Position numbers and translations under genes: made by a program. Source: Biomphalaria glabrata (lineage: Eukaryota > Mollusca > Gastropoda > Planorbidae). Taken from it: DNA of 64,000 nucleotides. Under the pieces are notes generated by a model. It searched no databases. It saw only the letters and a program-made list of their open reading frames with translations, and was not told the origin of the DNA. Positions 32,107 to 45,262 of this stretch are shown piece after piece. Where the stretch lies: assembly GCF_947242115.1 (NCBI RefSeq), contig NC_074716.1, positions 48,692,213 to 48,756,212 of the forward strand, written 5' to 3'. Every line of letters begins with the position of its first letter. The first letter of the stretch is position 1.

Positions 32107-35100
32107 TTTTGCAATGAGCGTCAGCATGGTAGTAGGTCGTTTTCTTTTCACTGTAGTAAATACACATTTTAACGTTGCCTTGTTCATAAGCTCGAAATCC
32201 TGGTGTCTTACGGCATTTTACCGCAAAGACTGAGATAGTTTTTCGTCGCACCCGTCTTTTGTTCTCCGATTCTCTCCCTTAGTTTAATGCCAAAAATAGA
32301 ATGTAGTTATCTTATACTATAAAGTAGAAAGTAAGGCGTATGTAAAATATATATATATAAGTATGTATGTATGTATGTCCTGCATAGAAATCAAAACCGT
32401 TTCACCAATCTTGATAAAACTTGGCAGAAATGTTCCTTTTGGTACAAACTGGGACCGTAACGTAGCCTATGTAGTGTGGTCCTAAAACAACTTTAAGACC
32501 CTAAAAAAAAAGTGATCAACTCTATTATGAAAGTATTTCATCGATCTATGTATCATCATATATCCATGTTTACCATGTATAAATCGAAAGGATCTAAATC
32601 TAATTTTTAAAACTACTCGTTGCACAGATAGTTTCTTTATTTTGACACATAAAAATACAAAATATAGCCTATATATTTCATTATTTAATAAGATTAACCT
32701 TCAAATTTGTGTTTCAAAAGCATTTTTACTTAAATTCGTTCCATATATCTGCAAATTCAGACGTCCTGGCGTACATTATAATCACTACCAATTGACAAAT
32801 CGGGTAAACCCGTTTTAATTGTACTTTAGATCCTATTCATCTCGCGCTCCTTTCGTTTTTAATAGGTATTAATGAATCTGCTTAACGGGTAAACCCATTT
32901 TCGCAAAACTACTTTTAATTTCGTGTCGAAAGAGAAAAATTTGAAAGGATCTTTAGCTAAGTTTAACATACATCTAAATCCAATCCACTAGGCTAGTAAA
33001 CACAAACTAAGGCCCGCAGTTGGCTGGTAAAGCAGAAAGTAAGGTGTATGCATGTAGGGTATGTCCCGAATAAAAATCAAAACCGTGTGACCAATCTTAT
33101 TTACTAGATCTAAATTTTACTGGGCTTCAATGGCATACATACATTATAACTTTTTTCCTTTTATTTCCAGTGTCAGGTTCTCTTGACTACAATTAGAAGT
33201 AATGCCCTACCTAATGATAATCTGTTACAAGGATATAGACATAGATCTACACACATTGGGAATTGCTAGTAATAAAAAAAAAGCTTTGTCCATTAATTTT
33301 TTTCTATCATTCTTTTTAGTTGTAGATTATATATTGAATAAATAACACTAATGCAATATATATCGGTTGAATATTTTAATAGTGCTTAATTTATATTTTC
33401 TTTATATCAACAGATCAAAACAACACATGCAGTACACTGACCCTTTCTCTTATTAGAATTAGAAGAAAACATCACCACATACTAGTACCTCGTCAGCCAT
33501 ATTGGCCTACCCTGTCTGAAAGCTGCCTAAATACTGCAGTATGACATAGAAGTACTTCATAATAAAACACTACATCACATGTTGCTTATCACATATGTAG
33601 CGATTATGTCCACTTTATAGACCTTTGATCTATATCATGTTAACAACCTGGGATTCTTTTCTCGTTGGATGCTGTCGTTGACCACCACCTCCAAAGACTC
33701 TTACATCATTATAAAGTTCTACCTAGCTTATTTCATTACAAGACTCATCATCAAACACTGCATGGCTCCTGGTAAAAAAAAAAAGTTCCCCTTTCAGACC
33801 TTGTGGTCTATAGGGCAGATGATGTAAAGGTATCTGTGGCCTACGGTTAACAACGGTGCCCAGCACTACGACCAACCGCCTTTACTTTCCCCAACTAATG
33901 TCAGGTACCCATTAGAGCCGAAGATCCCGAAATTAAAAATCCCAGTCTTCACAAGGATTCGAACCCCGGTCCCCGGTTCGGAAGCCAAGCGCTGTACCGC
34001 TCAGCCACCGCGCCTCCGCATGGCTCCTGGTGAACCAATTTTATCATCCGCTACTGTTTCAACATAAATAAGGACCAGAGTTTTTCTGTCGTTGTAGCTG
34101 TACACGTGCAATGAGCTTCAGTCTGGCCATGTCACATTATATCAGCATTTCTTACCATCTATAACATTTATACTGCACAGCATACATATGTGCATTATCA
34201 GCCCAATGGCTATATATAAAAAGCCATATATCATATTACAATGAAGGGTGTAGCTGTACACATGCAATGAGCTTCAGTCTGGCCATGTCACATTATATCA
34301 GCATTTCTTACCATCTATAACATTTATACTGCACAGCATACATATGTGCATTATCAGCCCAATGGCTATATATAAAAAGCCATATATCATATTACAATGA
34401 AGGGTGTAGCTGTACACATGCAATGAGCTTCAGTCTGGCCATGTCACATTATATCAGCATTTCTTACCATCTATAACATTTATACTGCACAGCATACATA
34501 TGTGCATTATCAGCCCAATGGCTATATATAAAAAGCCATATATCATATTACAATGAAGGGTGTAGCTGTACACATGCAATGAGCTTCAGTCTGGCCATGT
34601 CACATTATATCAGCATTTCTTACCATCTATAACATTTATACTGCACAGCATACATATGTGCATTATCAGCCCAATGGCTATATATAAAAAGCCATATATC
34701 ATATTACAATGAAGGGTGTAGCTGTACACATGCAATGAGCTTCAGTCTGGCCATGTCACATTATATCAGCATTTCTTACCATCTATAACATTTATACTGC
34801 ACAGCATACATATGTGCATTATCAGCCCAATGGCTATATATAAAAAGCCATATATCATATTACAATGAAGGGTGTAGCTGTACACATGCAATGAGCTTCA
34901 GTCTGGCCATGTCACATTATATCAGCATTTCTTACCATCTATAACATTTATACTGCACAGCATACATATGTGCATTATCAGCCCAATGGCTATATATAAA
35001 AAGCCATATATCATATTACAATGAAGGGTGTAGCTGTACACATGCAATGAGCTTCAGTCTGGCCATGTCACATTATATCAGCATTTCTTACCATCTATAA

Positions 35101-38100
35101 CATTTATACTGCACAGCATACATATGTGCATTATCAGCCCAATGGCTATATATAAAAAGCCATATATCATATTACAATGAAGGGTGTAGCTGTACACATG
35201 CAATGAGCTTCAGTCTGGCCATGTCACATTATATCAGCATTTCTTACCATCTATAACATTTATACTGCACAGCATACATATGTGCATTATCAGCCCAATG
35301 GCTATATATAAAAAGCCATATATCATATTACAATGAAGGGTGTAGCTGTACACATGCAATGAGCTTCAGTCTGGCCATGTCACATTATATCAGCATTTCT
35401 TACCATCTATAACATTTATACTGCACAGCATACATATGTGCATTATCAGCCCAATGGCTATATATAAAAAGCCATATATCATATTACAATGAAGGGTGTA
35501 GCTGTACACATGCAATGAGCTTCAGTCTGGCCATGTCACATTATATCAGCATTTCTTACCATCTATAACATTTATACTGCACAGCATACATATGTGCATT
35601 ATCAGCCCAATGGCTATATATAAAAAGCCATATATCATATTACAATGAAGGGTGTAGCTGTACACATGCAATGAGCTTCAGTCTGGCCATGTCACATTAT
35701 ATCAGCATTTCTTACCATCTATAACATTTATACTGCACAGCATACATATGTGCATTATCAGCCCAATGGCTATATATAAAAAGCCATATATCATATTACA
35801 ATGAAGGGTGTAGCTGTACACATGCAATGAGCTTCAGTCTGGCCATGTCACATTATATCAGCATTTCTTACCATCTATAACATTTATACTGCACAGCATA
35901 CATATGTGCATTATCAGCCCAATGGCTATATATAAAAAGCCATATATCATATTACAATGAAGGGTGTAGCTGTACACATGCAATGAGCTTCAGTCTGGCC
36001 ATGTCACATTATATCAGCATTTCTTACCATCTATAACATTTATACTGCACAGCATACATATGTGCATTATCAGCCCAATGGCTATATATAAAAAGCCATA
36101 TATCATATTACAATGAAGGGTGTAGCTGTACACATGCAATGAGCTTCAGTCTGGCCATGTCACATTATATCAGCATTTCTTACCATCTATAACATTTATA
36201 CTGCACAGCATACATATGTGCATTATCAGCCCAATGGCTATATATAAAAAGCCATATATCATATTACAATGAAGGGTGTAGCTGTACACATGCAATGAGC
36301 TTCAGTCTGGCCATGTCACATTATATCAGCATTTCTTACCATCTATAACATTTATACTGCACAGCATACATATGTGCATTATCAGCCCAATGGCTATATA
36401 TAAAAAGCCATATATCATATTACAATGAAGGGTGTAGCTGTACACATGCAATGAGCTTCAGTCTGGCCATGTCACATTATATCAGCATTTCTTACCATCT
36501 ATAACATTTATACTGCACAGCATACATATGTGCATTATCAGCCCAATGGCTATATATAAAAAGCCATATATCATATTACAATGAAGGGTGTAGCTGTACA
36601 CATGCAATGAGCTTCAGTCTGGCCATGTCACATTATATCAGCATTTCTTACCATCTATAACATTTATACTGCACAGCATACATATGTGCATTATCAGCCC
36701 AATGGCTATATATAAAAAGCCATATATCATATTACAATGAAGGGTGTAGCTGTACACATGCAATGAGCTTCAGTCTGGCCATGTCACATTATATCAGCAT
36801 TTCTTACCATCTATAACATTTATACTGCACAGCATACATATGTGCATTATCAGCCCAATGGCTATATATAAAAAGCCATATATCATATTACAATGAAGGG
36901 TGTAGCTGTACACATGCAATGAGCTTCAGTCTGGCCATGTCACATTATATCAGCATTTCTTACCATCTATAACATTTATACTGCACAGCATACATATGTG
37001 CATTATCAGCCCAATGGCTATATATAAAAAGCCATATATCATATTACAATGAAGGGTGTAGCTGTACACATGCAATGAGCTTCAGTCTGGCCATGTCACA
37101 TTATATCAGCATTTCTTACCATCTATAACATTTATACTGCACAGCATACATATGTGCATTATCAGCCCAATGGCTATATATAAAAAGCCATATATCATAT
37201 TACAATGAAGGGTGTAGCTGTACACATGCAATGAGCTTCAGTCTGGCCATGTCACATTATATCAGCATTTCTTACCATCTATAACATTTATACTGCACAG
37301 CATACATATGTGCATTATCAGCCCAATGGCTATATATAAAAAGCCATATATCATATTACAATGAAGGGTGTAGCTGTACACATGCAATGAGCTTCAGTCT
37401 GGCCATGTCACATTATATCAGCATTTCTTACCATCTATAACATTTATACTGCACAGCATACATATGTGCATTATCAGCCCAATGGCTATATATAAAAAGC
37501 CATATATCATATTACAATGAAGGGTGTAGCTGTACACATGCAATGAGCTTCAGTCTGGCCATGTCACATTATATCAGCATTTCTTACCATCTATAACATT
37601 TATACTGCACAGCATACATATGTGCATTATCAGCCCAATGGCTATATATAAAAAGCCATATATCATATTACAATGAAGGGTGTAGCTGTACACATGCAAT
37701 GAGCTTCAGTCTGGCCATGTCACATTATATCAGCATTTCTTACCATCTATAACATTTATACTGCACAGCATACATATGTGCATTATCAGCCCAATGGCTA
37801 TATATAAAAAGCCATATATCATATTACAATGAAGGGTGTAGCTGTACACATGCAATGAGCTTCAGTCTGGCCATGTCACATTATATCAGCATTTCTTACC
37901 ATCTATAACATTTATACTGCACAGCATACATATGTGCATTATCAGCCCAATGGCTATATATAAAAAGCCATATATCATATTACAATGAAGGGTGTAGCTG
38001 TACACATGCAATGAGCTTCAGTCTGGCCATGTCACATTATATCAGCATTTCTTACCATCTATAACATTTATACTGCACAGCATACATATGTGCATTATCA

Positions 38101-41100
38101 GCCCAATGGCTATATATAAAAAGCCATATATCATATTACAATGAAGGGTGTAGCTGTACACATGCAATGAGCTTCAGTCTGGCCATGTCACATTATATCA
38201 GCATTTCTTACCATCTATAACATTTATACTGCACAGCATACATATGTGCATTATCAGCCCAATGGCTATATATAAAAAGCCATATATCATATTACAATGA
38301 AGGGTGTAGCTGTACACATGCAATGAGCTTCAGTCTGGCCATGTCACATTATATCAGCATTTCTTACCATCTATAACATTTATACTGCACAGCATACATA
38401 TGTGCATTATCAGCCCAATGGCTATATATAAAAAGCCATATATCATATTACAATGAAGGGTGTAGCTGTACACATGCAATGAGCTTCAGTCTGGCCATGT
38501 CACATTATATCAGCATTTCTTACCATCTATAACATTTATACTGCACAGCATACATATGTGCATTATCAGCCCAATGGCTATATATAAAAAGCCATATATC
38601 ATATTACAATGAAGGGTGTAGCTGTACACATGCAATGAGCTTCAGTCTGGCCATGTCACATTATATCAGCATTTCTTACCATCTATAACATTTATACTGC
38701 ACAGCATACATATGTGCATTATCAGCCCAATGGCTATATATAAAAAGCCATATATCATATTACAATGAAGGGTGTAGCTGTACACATGCAATGAGCTTCA
38801 GTCTGGCCATGTCACATTATATCAGCATTTCTTACCATCTATAACATTTATACTGCACAGCATACATATGTGCATTATCAGCCCAATGGCTATATATAAA
38901 AAGCCATATATCATATTACAATGAAGGGTGTAGCTGTACACATTCAATGAGCTTCAGTCTGGCCATGTCACATTATATCAGCATTTCTTACCATCTATAG
39001 CATTTATACTGCACAGCATACATATGTGCATTATCAGCCCAATGGCTATATATAAAAAGCCATATATCATATTACAATGAAGGGTGTAGCTGTACACATT
39101 CAATGAGCTTCAGTCTGGCCATGTCACATTATATCAGCATTTCTTACCATCTATAGCATTTATACTGCACAGCATACATATGTGCATTATCAGCCCAATG
39201 GCTATATATAAAAAGCCATATATCATATTACAATGAAGGGTGTAGCTGTACACATTCAATGAGCTTCAGTCTGGCCATGTCACATTATATCAGCATTTCT
39301 TACCATCTATAGCATTTATACTGCACAGCATACATATGTGCATTATCAGCCCAATGGCTATATATAAAAAGCCATATATCATATTACAATGAAGGGTGTA
39401 GCTGTACACATTCAATGAGCTTCAGTCTGGCCATGTCACATTATATCAGCATTTCTTACCATCTATAGCATTTATACTGCACAGCATACATATGTGCATT
39501 ATCAGCCCAATGGCTATATATAAAAAGCCATATATCATATTACAATGAAGGGTGTAGCTGTACACATGCAATGAGCTTCAGTCTGGCCATGTCACATTAT
39601 ATCAGCATTTCTTACCATCTATAGCATTTATACTACACAGCATACATATGTGCATTATCAGCCCAATGGCTATATATAAAAAGCCATATATCATATTACA
39701 ATGAAGGGTGTAGCTGTACACATGCAATGAGCTTCAGTCTGGCCATGTCACATTATATCAGCATTTCTTACCATCTATAGCATTTATACTACACAGCATA
39801 CATATGTGCATTATCAGCCCAATGGCTATATATAAAAAGCCATATATCATATTACAATGAAGGGTGTAGCTGTACACATGCAATGAGCTTCAGTCTGGCC
39901 ATGTCACATTATATCAGCATTTCTTACCATCTATAGCATTTATACTGCACAGCATACATATGTGCATTATCAGCCCAATGGCTATATATAAAAAGCCATA
40001 TATCATATTACAATGAAGGGTGTAGCTGTACACATGCAATGAGCTTCAGTCTGGCCATGTCACATTATATCAGCATTTCTTACCATCTATAACATTTATA
40101 CTGCACAGCATATACATATGTGCATTATCAGCCCAATGGCTATATATAAAAAGCCATATATCATATTACAATGAAGGGTGTAGCTGTACACATGCAATGA
40201 GCTTCAGTCTGGCCATGTCACATTATATCAGCATTTCTTACCATCTATAACATTTATACTGCACAGCATATACATATGTGCATTATCAGCCCAATGGCTA
40301 TATATAAAAAGCCATATATCATATTACAATGAAGGGTGTAGCTGTACACATGCAATGAGCTTCAGTCTGGCCATGTCACATTATATCAGCATTTCTTACC
40401 ATCTATAACATTTATACTGCACAGCATATACATATGTGCATTATCAGCCCAATGGCTATATATAAAAAGCCATATATCATATTACAATGAAGGGTGTAGC
40501 TGTACACATGCAATGAGCTTCAGTCTGGCCATGTCACATTATATCAGCATTTCTTACCATCTATAACATTTATACTGCACAGCATACATATGTGCATTAT
40601 CAGCCCAATGGCTATATATAAAAAGCCATATATCATATTACAATGAAGGGTGTAGCTGTACACATGCAATGAGCTTCAGTCTGGCCATGTCACATTATAT
40701 CAGCATTTCTTACCATCTATAACATTTATACTGCACAGCATACATATGTGCATTATCAGCCCAATGGCTATATATAAAAAGCCATATATCATATTACAAT
40801 GAAGGGTGTAGCTGTACACATGCAATGAGCTTCAGTCTGGCCATGTCACATTATATCAGCATTTCTTACCATCTATAACATTTATACTGCACAGCATACA
40901 TATGTGCATTATCAGCCCAATGGCTATATATAAAAAGCCATATATCATATTACAATGAAGGGTGTAGCTGTACACATGCAATGAGCTTCAGTCTGGCCAT
41001 GTCACATTATATCAGCATTTCTTACCATCTATAACATTTATACTGCACAGCATACATATGTGCATTATCAGCCCAATGGCTATATATAAAAAGCCATATA

Positions 41101-43967
41101 TCATATTACAATGAAGGGTGTAGCTGTACACATGCAATGAGCTTCAGTCTGGCCATGTCACATTATATCAGCATTTCTTACCATCTATAACATTTATACT
41201 GCACAGCATACATATGTGCATTATCAGCCCAATGGCTATATATAAAAAGCCATATATCATATTACAATGAAGGGTGTAGCTGTACACATGCAATGAGCTT
41301 CAGTCTGGCCATGTCACATTATATCAGCATTTCTTACCATCTATAACATTTATACTGCACAGCATACATATGTGCATTATCAGCCCAATGGCTATATATA
41401 AAAAGCCATATATCATATTACAATGAAGGGTGTAGCTGTACACATGCAATGAGCTTCAGTCTGGCCATGTCACATTATATCAGCATTTCTTACCATCTAT
41501 AACACTTATACTGCACAGCATACATATGTGCATTATCAGCCCAATGGCTATATATAAAAAGCCATATATCATATTACAATGAAGGGTGTAGCTGTACACA
41601 TGCAATGAGCTTCAGTCTGGCCATGTCACATTATATCAGCATTTCTTACCATCTATAACATTTATACTGCACAGCATACATATGTGCATTATCAGCCCAA
41701 TGGCTATATATAAAAAGCCATATATCATATTACAATGAAGGGTGTAGCTGTACACATGCAATGAGCTTCAGTCTGGCCATGTCACATTATATCAGCATTT
41801 CTTACCATCTATAACATTTATACTGCACAGCATACATATGTGCATTATCAGCCCAATGGCTATATATAAAAAGCCATATATCATATTACAATGAAGGGTG
41901 TAGCTGTACACATGCAATGAGCTTCAGTCTGGCCATGTCACATTATATCAGCATTTCTTACCATCTATAACATTTATACTGCACAGCATACATATGTGCA
42001 TTATCAGCCCAATGGCTATATATAAAAAGCCATATATCATATTACAATGAAGGGTGTAGCTGTACACATGCAATGAGCTTCAGTCTGGCCATGTCACATT
42101 ATATCAGCATTTCTTACCATCTATAACATTTATACTGCACAGCATACATATGTGCATTATCAGCCCAATGGCTATATATAAAAAGCCATATATCATATTA
42201 CAATGAAGGGTGTAGCTGTACACATGCAATGAGCTTCAGTCTGGCCATGTCACATTATATCAGCATTTCTTACCATCTATAACATTTATACTGCACAGCA
42301 TACATATGTGCATTATCAGCCCAATGGCTATATATAAAAAGCCATATATCATATTACAATGAAGGGTGTAGCTGTACACATGCAATGAGCTTCAGTCTGG
42401 CCATGTCACATTATATCAGCATTTCTTACCATCTATAACATTTATACTGCACAGCATACATATGTGCATTATCAGCCCAATGGCTATATATAAAAAGCCA
42501 TATATCATATTACAATGAAGGGTGTAGCTGTACACATGCAATGAGCTTCAGTCTGGCCATGTCACATTATATCAGCATTTCTTACCATCTATAACATTTA
42601 TACTGCACAGCATACATATGTGCATTATCAGCCCAATGGCTATATATAAAAAGCCATATATCATATTACAATGAAGGGTGTAGCTGTACACATGCAATGA
42701 GCTTCAGTCTGGCCATGTCACATTATATCAGCATTTCTTACCATCTATAGCATTTATACTACACAGCATACATATGTGCATTATCAGCCCAATGGCTATA
42801 TATAAAAAGCCATATATCATATTACAATGAAGGGTGTAGCTGTACACATGCAATGAGCTTCAGTCTGGCCATGTCACATTATATCAGCATTTCTTACCAT
42901 CTATAACATTTATACTGCACAGCATACATATGTGCATTATCAGCCCAATGGCTATATATAAAAAGCCATATATCATATTACAATGAAGGGTGTAGCTGTA
43001 CACATGCAATGAGCTTCAGTCTGGCCATGTCACATTATATCAGCATTTCTTACCATCTATAGCATTTATACTACACAGCATACATATGTGCATTATCAGC
43101 CCAATGGCTATATATAAAAAGCCATATATCATATTACAATGAAGGGCTATCTACTATAAAGGCACTGCACTCTCCAATTATTCAGCCACCTAAAACATAC
43201 AAGTTGCATTTATTTTCAAATACTGGTGCCATTCTATTTACTGGATTTATATTTGTGTGTACTCTTAACAAACCACTAGTGTGAGTACAAATAACATTAG
43301 GTGCTTATGAAAAAAAATGCAGGTCTGAAAGCAGAGAAAGACTAGATTCCAAATTATTTGAACTGGTGTTGGTAATTTTTTTTTCTTTGAAAAACTTTTT
43401 TTGTGTATACCACATTTATATATATATTAATTATATTTTAACTGTTTATTTACTTATTATTTGCATGTATTTATAATTTAGGGATACTTTTATCTTCATT
43501 TTTAGTTGTTTTTGGGATTACATTAATGTCTGAAAAGTAAAAATTGGACTCCGGTCAATTTTCTTTTTCGCCAAGGGGGGGGGGGGTTGCGAATCGATAG
43601 TGCATTTCGGTTTATATAAGATCTGTATGAGGTTTGTAGCTAAGGAAATAAACGATGGGGGTGGGGGGGCGTCCTTCTGAAGTCAAAGAGTTAAAGTGAC
43701 ACGACTGGCATGCATAGACAGTTGGCCTTGTACGGAGAATTGGCCACTCTGAGAAGAACTGACGCCTATTTTGATTGACTGTGTTTTAACTCTTTCTCTC
43801 CTAACTAACGATACCAACGTTGATTCCAACAGAATGTGGTAAATAATTACGGAGAGAAAGAGTTAAGTAACCACGACGGAATATAATGAAATAATAATAT
43901 ATACTCGATTTCAGCAAAACTTACCGAAACTGAAGCTTAACAATAACAGAATTAAAACACATCTCAT
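32107..43967 (-). CDS. Lectin gene C: secreted C-type-lectin-like protein, exons 1-2, satellite-filled intron
   Basis: Exon 1 (43967 to 43925) encodes the signal peptide MRCVLILLLLSFSF and ends in phase 1 at GTAAGT. Exon 2 (32277 to 32107) has the same 171-nt length, acceptor (CTAAG) and donor (GCAAAA|GTAAGT) as genes A and B. It encodes GRESENKRRVRRKTISVF, then KC, GFRAYE, VKMCIYYSEKKTTYYHADAH, CK. It is open throughout and very close to gene A. The presumed intron 1 is 11.6 kb and contains a MITE 57 nt after the donor, a 9-kb satellite array and a SINE. Splicing across it is inferred from the gene A and B arrangement. Later exons were not found between 24 and 32 kb, where transposons dominate. 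Confidence 0.68.
32320..32480 (-). repeat. Intron 1 block of lectin gene C, shared with gene A
   Basis: Matches 1381-1510 (AAAGTAGAAAGTAAGGCGTA, CAAAACCGTTTCACCAATCT), with a GTAT microsatellite inserted at 32358. A third partial copy is at 33028-33100. Confidence 0.6.
32481..33759. other. Intron 1 of lectin gene C, no gene seen
   Basis: AT-rich, no recognisable coding or RNA gene. Around 33000 a short ACTAAGGCCCGCAG piece may be a hAT end. Confidence 0.4.
33774..34017 (-). mobile_element. tRNA-derived SINE, copy 3, best preserved, with 14-bp target duplication
   Basis: On the minus strand: GGCGCGGTGGCTGAGCGGTA (A box), ACCGGGGTTCGAATCCTTGT (B box), then the family body ending CTGAAAGGGGAAC and a T-rich tail. 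It is flanked by gcatggctcctggt at 33760-33773 and 34018-34031. This is a recent insertion next to the satellite array. Confidence 0.92.
34093..43146. repeat. 156-bp satellite array, 58 copies, inside lectin gene C intron 1
   Basis: The period is exactly 156 bp (TGTACA recurs at 34260, 34416, 34572 and so on). The length of 9,054 bp corresponds to 58 units, three of them 158 bp through an extra TA in catatacatatg. Most units are identical. The unit contains the inverted repeat GGCTATATATAAAAAGCC and the palindrome ACATATGT, and has no long open frame. Variants are clustered: four units with CATTCAATG near 38940-39415; TAGCATT units at 38998-39935 and 42750/43062; TATACTACAC at 39631, 39787, 42751, 43069. 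Such homogeneity implies recent amplification or gene conversion. Confidence 0.98.
43147..43785. other. Intron sequence, no gene confirmed
   Basis: AT-rich with G-runs at 43576 and 43660. On the minus strand a good acceptor (CAGTTCTTCTCAG) near 43766 could follow exon 1 of gene C in phase, but the peptide it would give has no recognisable similarity. I do not call it. Confidence 0.35.
43786..43866. mobile_element. TTAA-flanked MITE, copy 4, in lectin gene C intron 1
   Basis: TTAACTCTTTCTCTCCTAAC to GGAGAGAAAGAGTTAA. The paralogous intron of gene A has a single TTAA at 4375-4378 in a related context (TTTTAAGTAACACG versus TTAAGTAACCACG), an apparent empty site. Confidence 0.85.
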
Positions 43968-44208
43968 GGTGTGGACTTAGTGTTGCTAATATATAGACTA
44001 GATTAAGCTGTGATGCGGCTGTGGCGTAGTTGTGGCCGTGGTAGACACTTGACTCCTGTTAATGACTCTGTACATGACAAGTGCATTCACTTAGAAATAG
44101 TCTCTTGATCGTTTTGTGATTCACAAAGTAATTCAGTAGGGTATTACCAAATATCTGTCTTCGTTTTATACATAATACAGACTAACAGGACTAATTAATT
44201 ATATCATT

Positions 44209-44210
<2 letters not shown>
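43968..44210 (-). promoter_or_regulatory. Promoter-proximal region of lectin gene C
   Basis: Aligned almost throughout with 4481-4720 of gene A: GATGCGGCTGTGGCGTAGTT and AGTAGGGTATTAC (plus strand), and the AATATATA tract at 43988-43995 close to the ATG. Beyond 44210 the similarity is broken by LINE insertions and resumes at about 45350-45520. Confidence 0.5.
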
Positions 44211-44238
<28 letters not shown>

Positions 44239-44239
<1 letters not shown>

Positions 44240-44548
44240 AATATGGAAACCTAGGCTTGGAGATTAAGCGTCTATGGAAATTGTCCAAAATAACAATATA
44301 CCCCATTGTTATATCAACCGAGGGGATAATAACAACTGACCTCACAGACACCCTCAAGGCCCTTAACATTCCTAGGAACATCTTCGTTGCCTGTCAGAGG
44401 GCGGTACTGCTGCAGACCTGCCACATCACCAGAAAATTCCTCAGTGGAAACTGTTAAAGGGATTACAATGAATTTTGTTTCTCTTTAGCGAAACTCGACC
44501 CTGGCAGCGCCAGAGAATGACTACTCGTTCATTTCTAACATAATAATA
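44239..44548 (+). mobile_element. LINE ORF2 C-terminus and 3' UTR, copy 1
   Basis: Encodes KYGNLGLEIKRLWKLSKITI, YPIVISTEGIITTDL, and CQRAVLLQTCHITRKFLSGN before a stop at 44457. The 3' UTR ends in a TAATAATAAT tail. This is the domain found at the C-terminus of some LINE polyproteins (KY..L..EI.R.W......P.V....G). It begins inside a (AAT)n run, and a longer copy follows directly. Confidence 0.75.
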
Positions 44549-44554
44549 ATATTT

Positions 44555-44970
44555 CAATCGCCCGGATCTGCTGTTCATCGATAAAAAAGAAAAAACCGCT
44601 ACCATTATCGATGTCGCCGTACCACTGTCTCATAATTTAAGAAAAACTGAGATAGAAAAACAAAGAAAATATGGGAACCTAGGCTTGGAGATTAAGCGTC
44701 TATGGAAATTGTCCAAATAACAATATATTCCATTGTTATATCAACCGAGGGGATAATAACAACTGACCTCACAGACACCTTCCAGGCCCTTAACATTCCT
44801 AGGAACATCTTCTTTGCTTGTCAGAGGGCGGTACTGCTGCAGACCTGCCACATCACCAGAAAATTCCTCAGTGGAAACTGTTAAAGGGACTACGATGAAT
44901 TTTGTTTCTCTTTAGCGAAACTCGACCCTGGCAGCGCCAGAGAATGACTGCTCGTTCATTTCTAACATAA
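44555..44970 (+). mobile_element. LINE ORF2 C-terminus and 3' UTR, copy 2
   Basis: Starts further upstream in the protein: DLLFIDKKEKTATIIDVAVP, LSHNLRKTEIEKQRKYGNLG, then, after a one-base frame change near 44715, the same ending as copy 1 with a few differences. It has the same UTR and TAATAATAAT tail. The two copies lie nose to tail, about 6 bases apart. Confidence 0.75.
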
Positions 44971-44971
44971 T

Positions 44972-45262
44972 AATAATCTTTATTGTCCGTATGGTAATTT
45001 GTCTTACAATTTGTGCATTACACCAAACAAAAAACATTATAACTATAAGAAACCAAAGTGTACATTCACACCAGACTCATAATTTACATGTGACAAAGTT
45101 TATACCAGATTGTTCTTATTTAATTATTTGATTGCCAGGGGAACAAAAGAGTGTTTGTTTCTGTCTGTCTTTGCTATCGACGTCTTGTATCTTTTTTGTG
45201 ATAGTAAAATCGCAAAATCCTGACTCAAAGGGTGATTCTTTATTTCGAGGATCTTGTTAGCT
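44972..45262 (-). mobile_element. LINE 3' end (same family as 58664-59170)
   Basis: The minus strand matches the end of the 58.7-kb LINE: residues for QDFAILLSQKRYKTSI-like and SFVPLAIK, then the 3' UTR with ACAAATTGTAAGACAAATTA and an (ATT)n tail. It abuts the plus-strand LINE tail at 44970, so two AAT-type tails meet end to end. Confidence 0.75.

Noticed and set aside
34093-43146. CRISPR-like regular array
   Set aside because: There are no unique spacers. Whole 156-bp units are identical, which is satellite DNA, and the DNA is eukaryotic.
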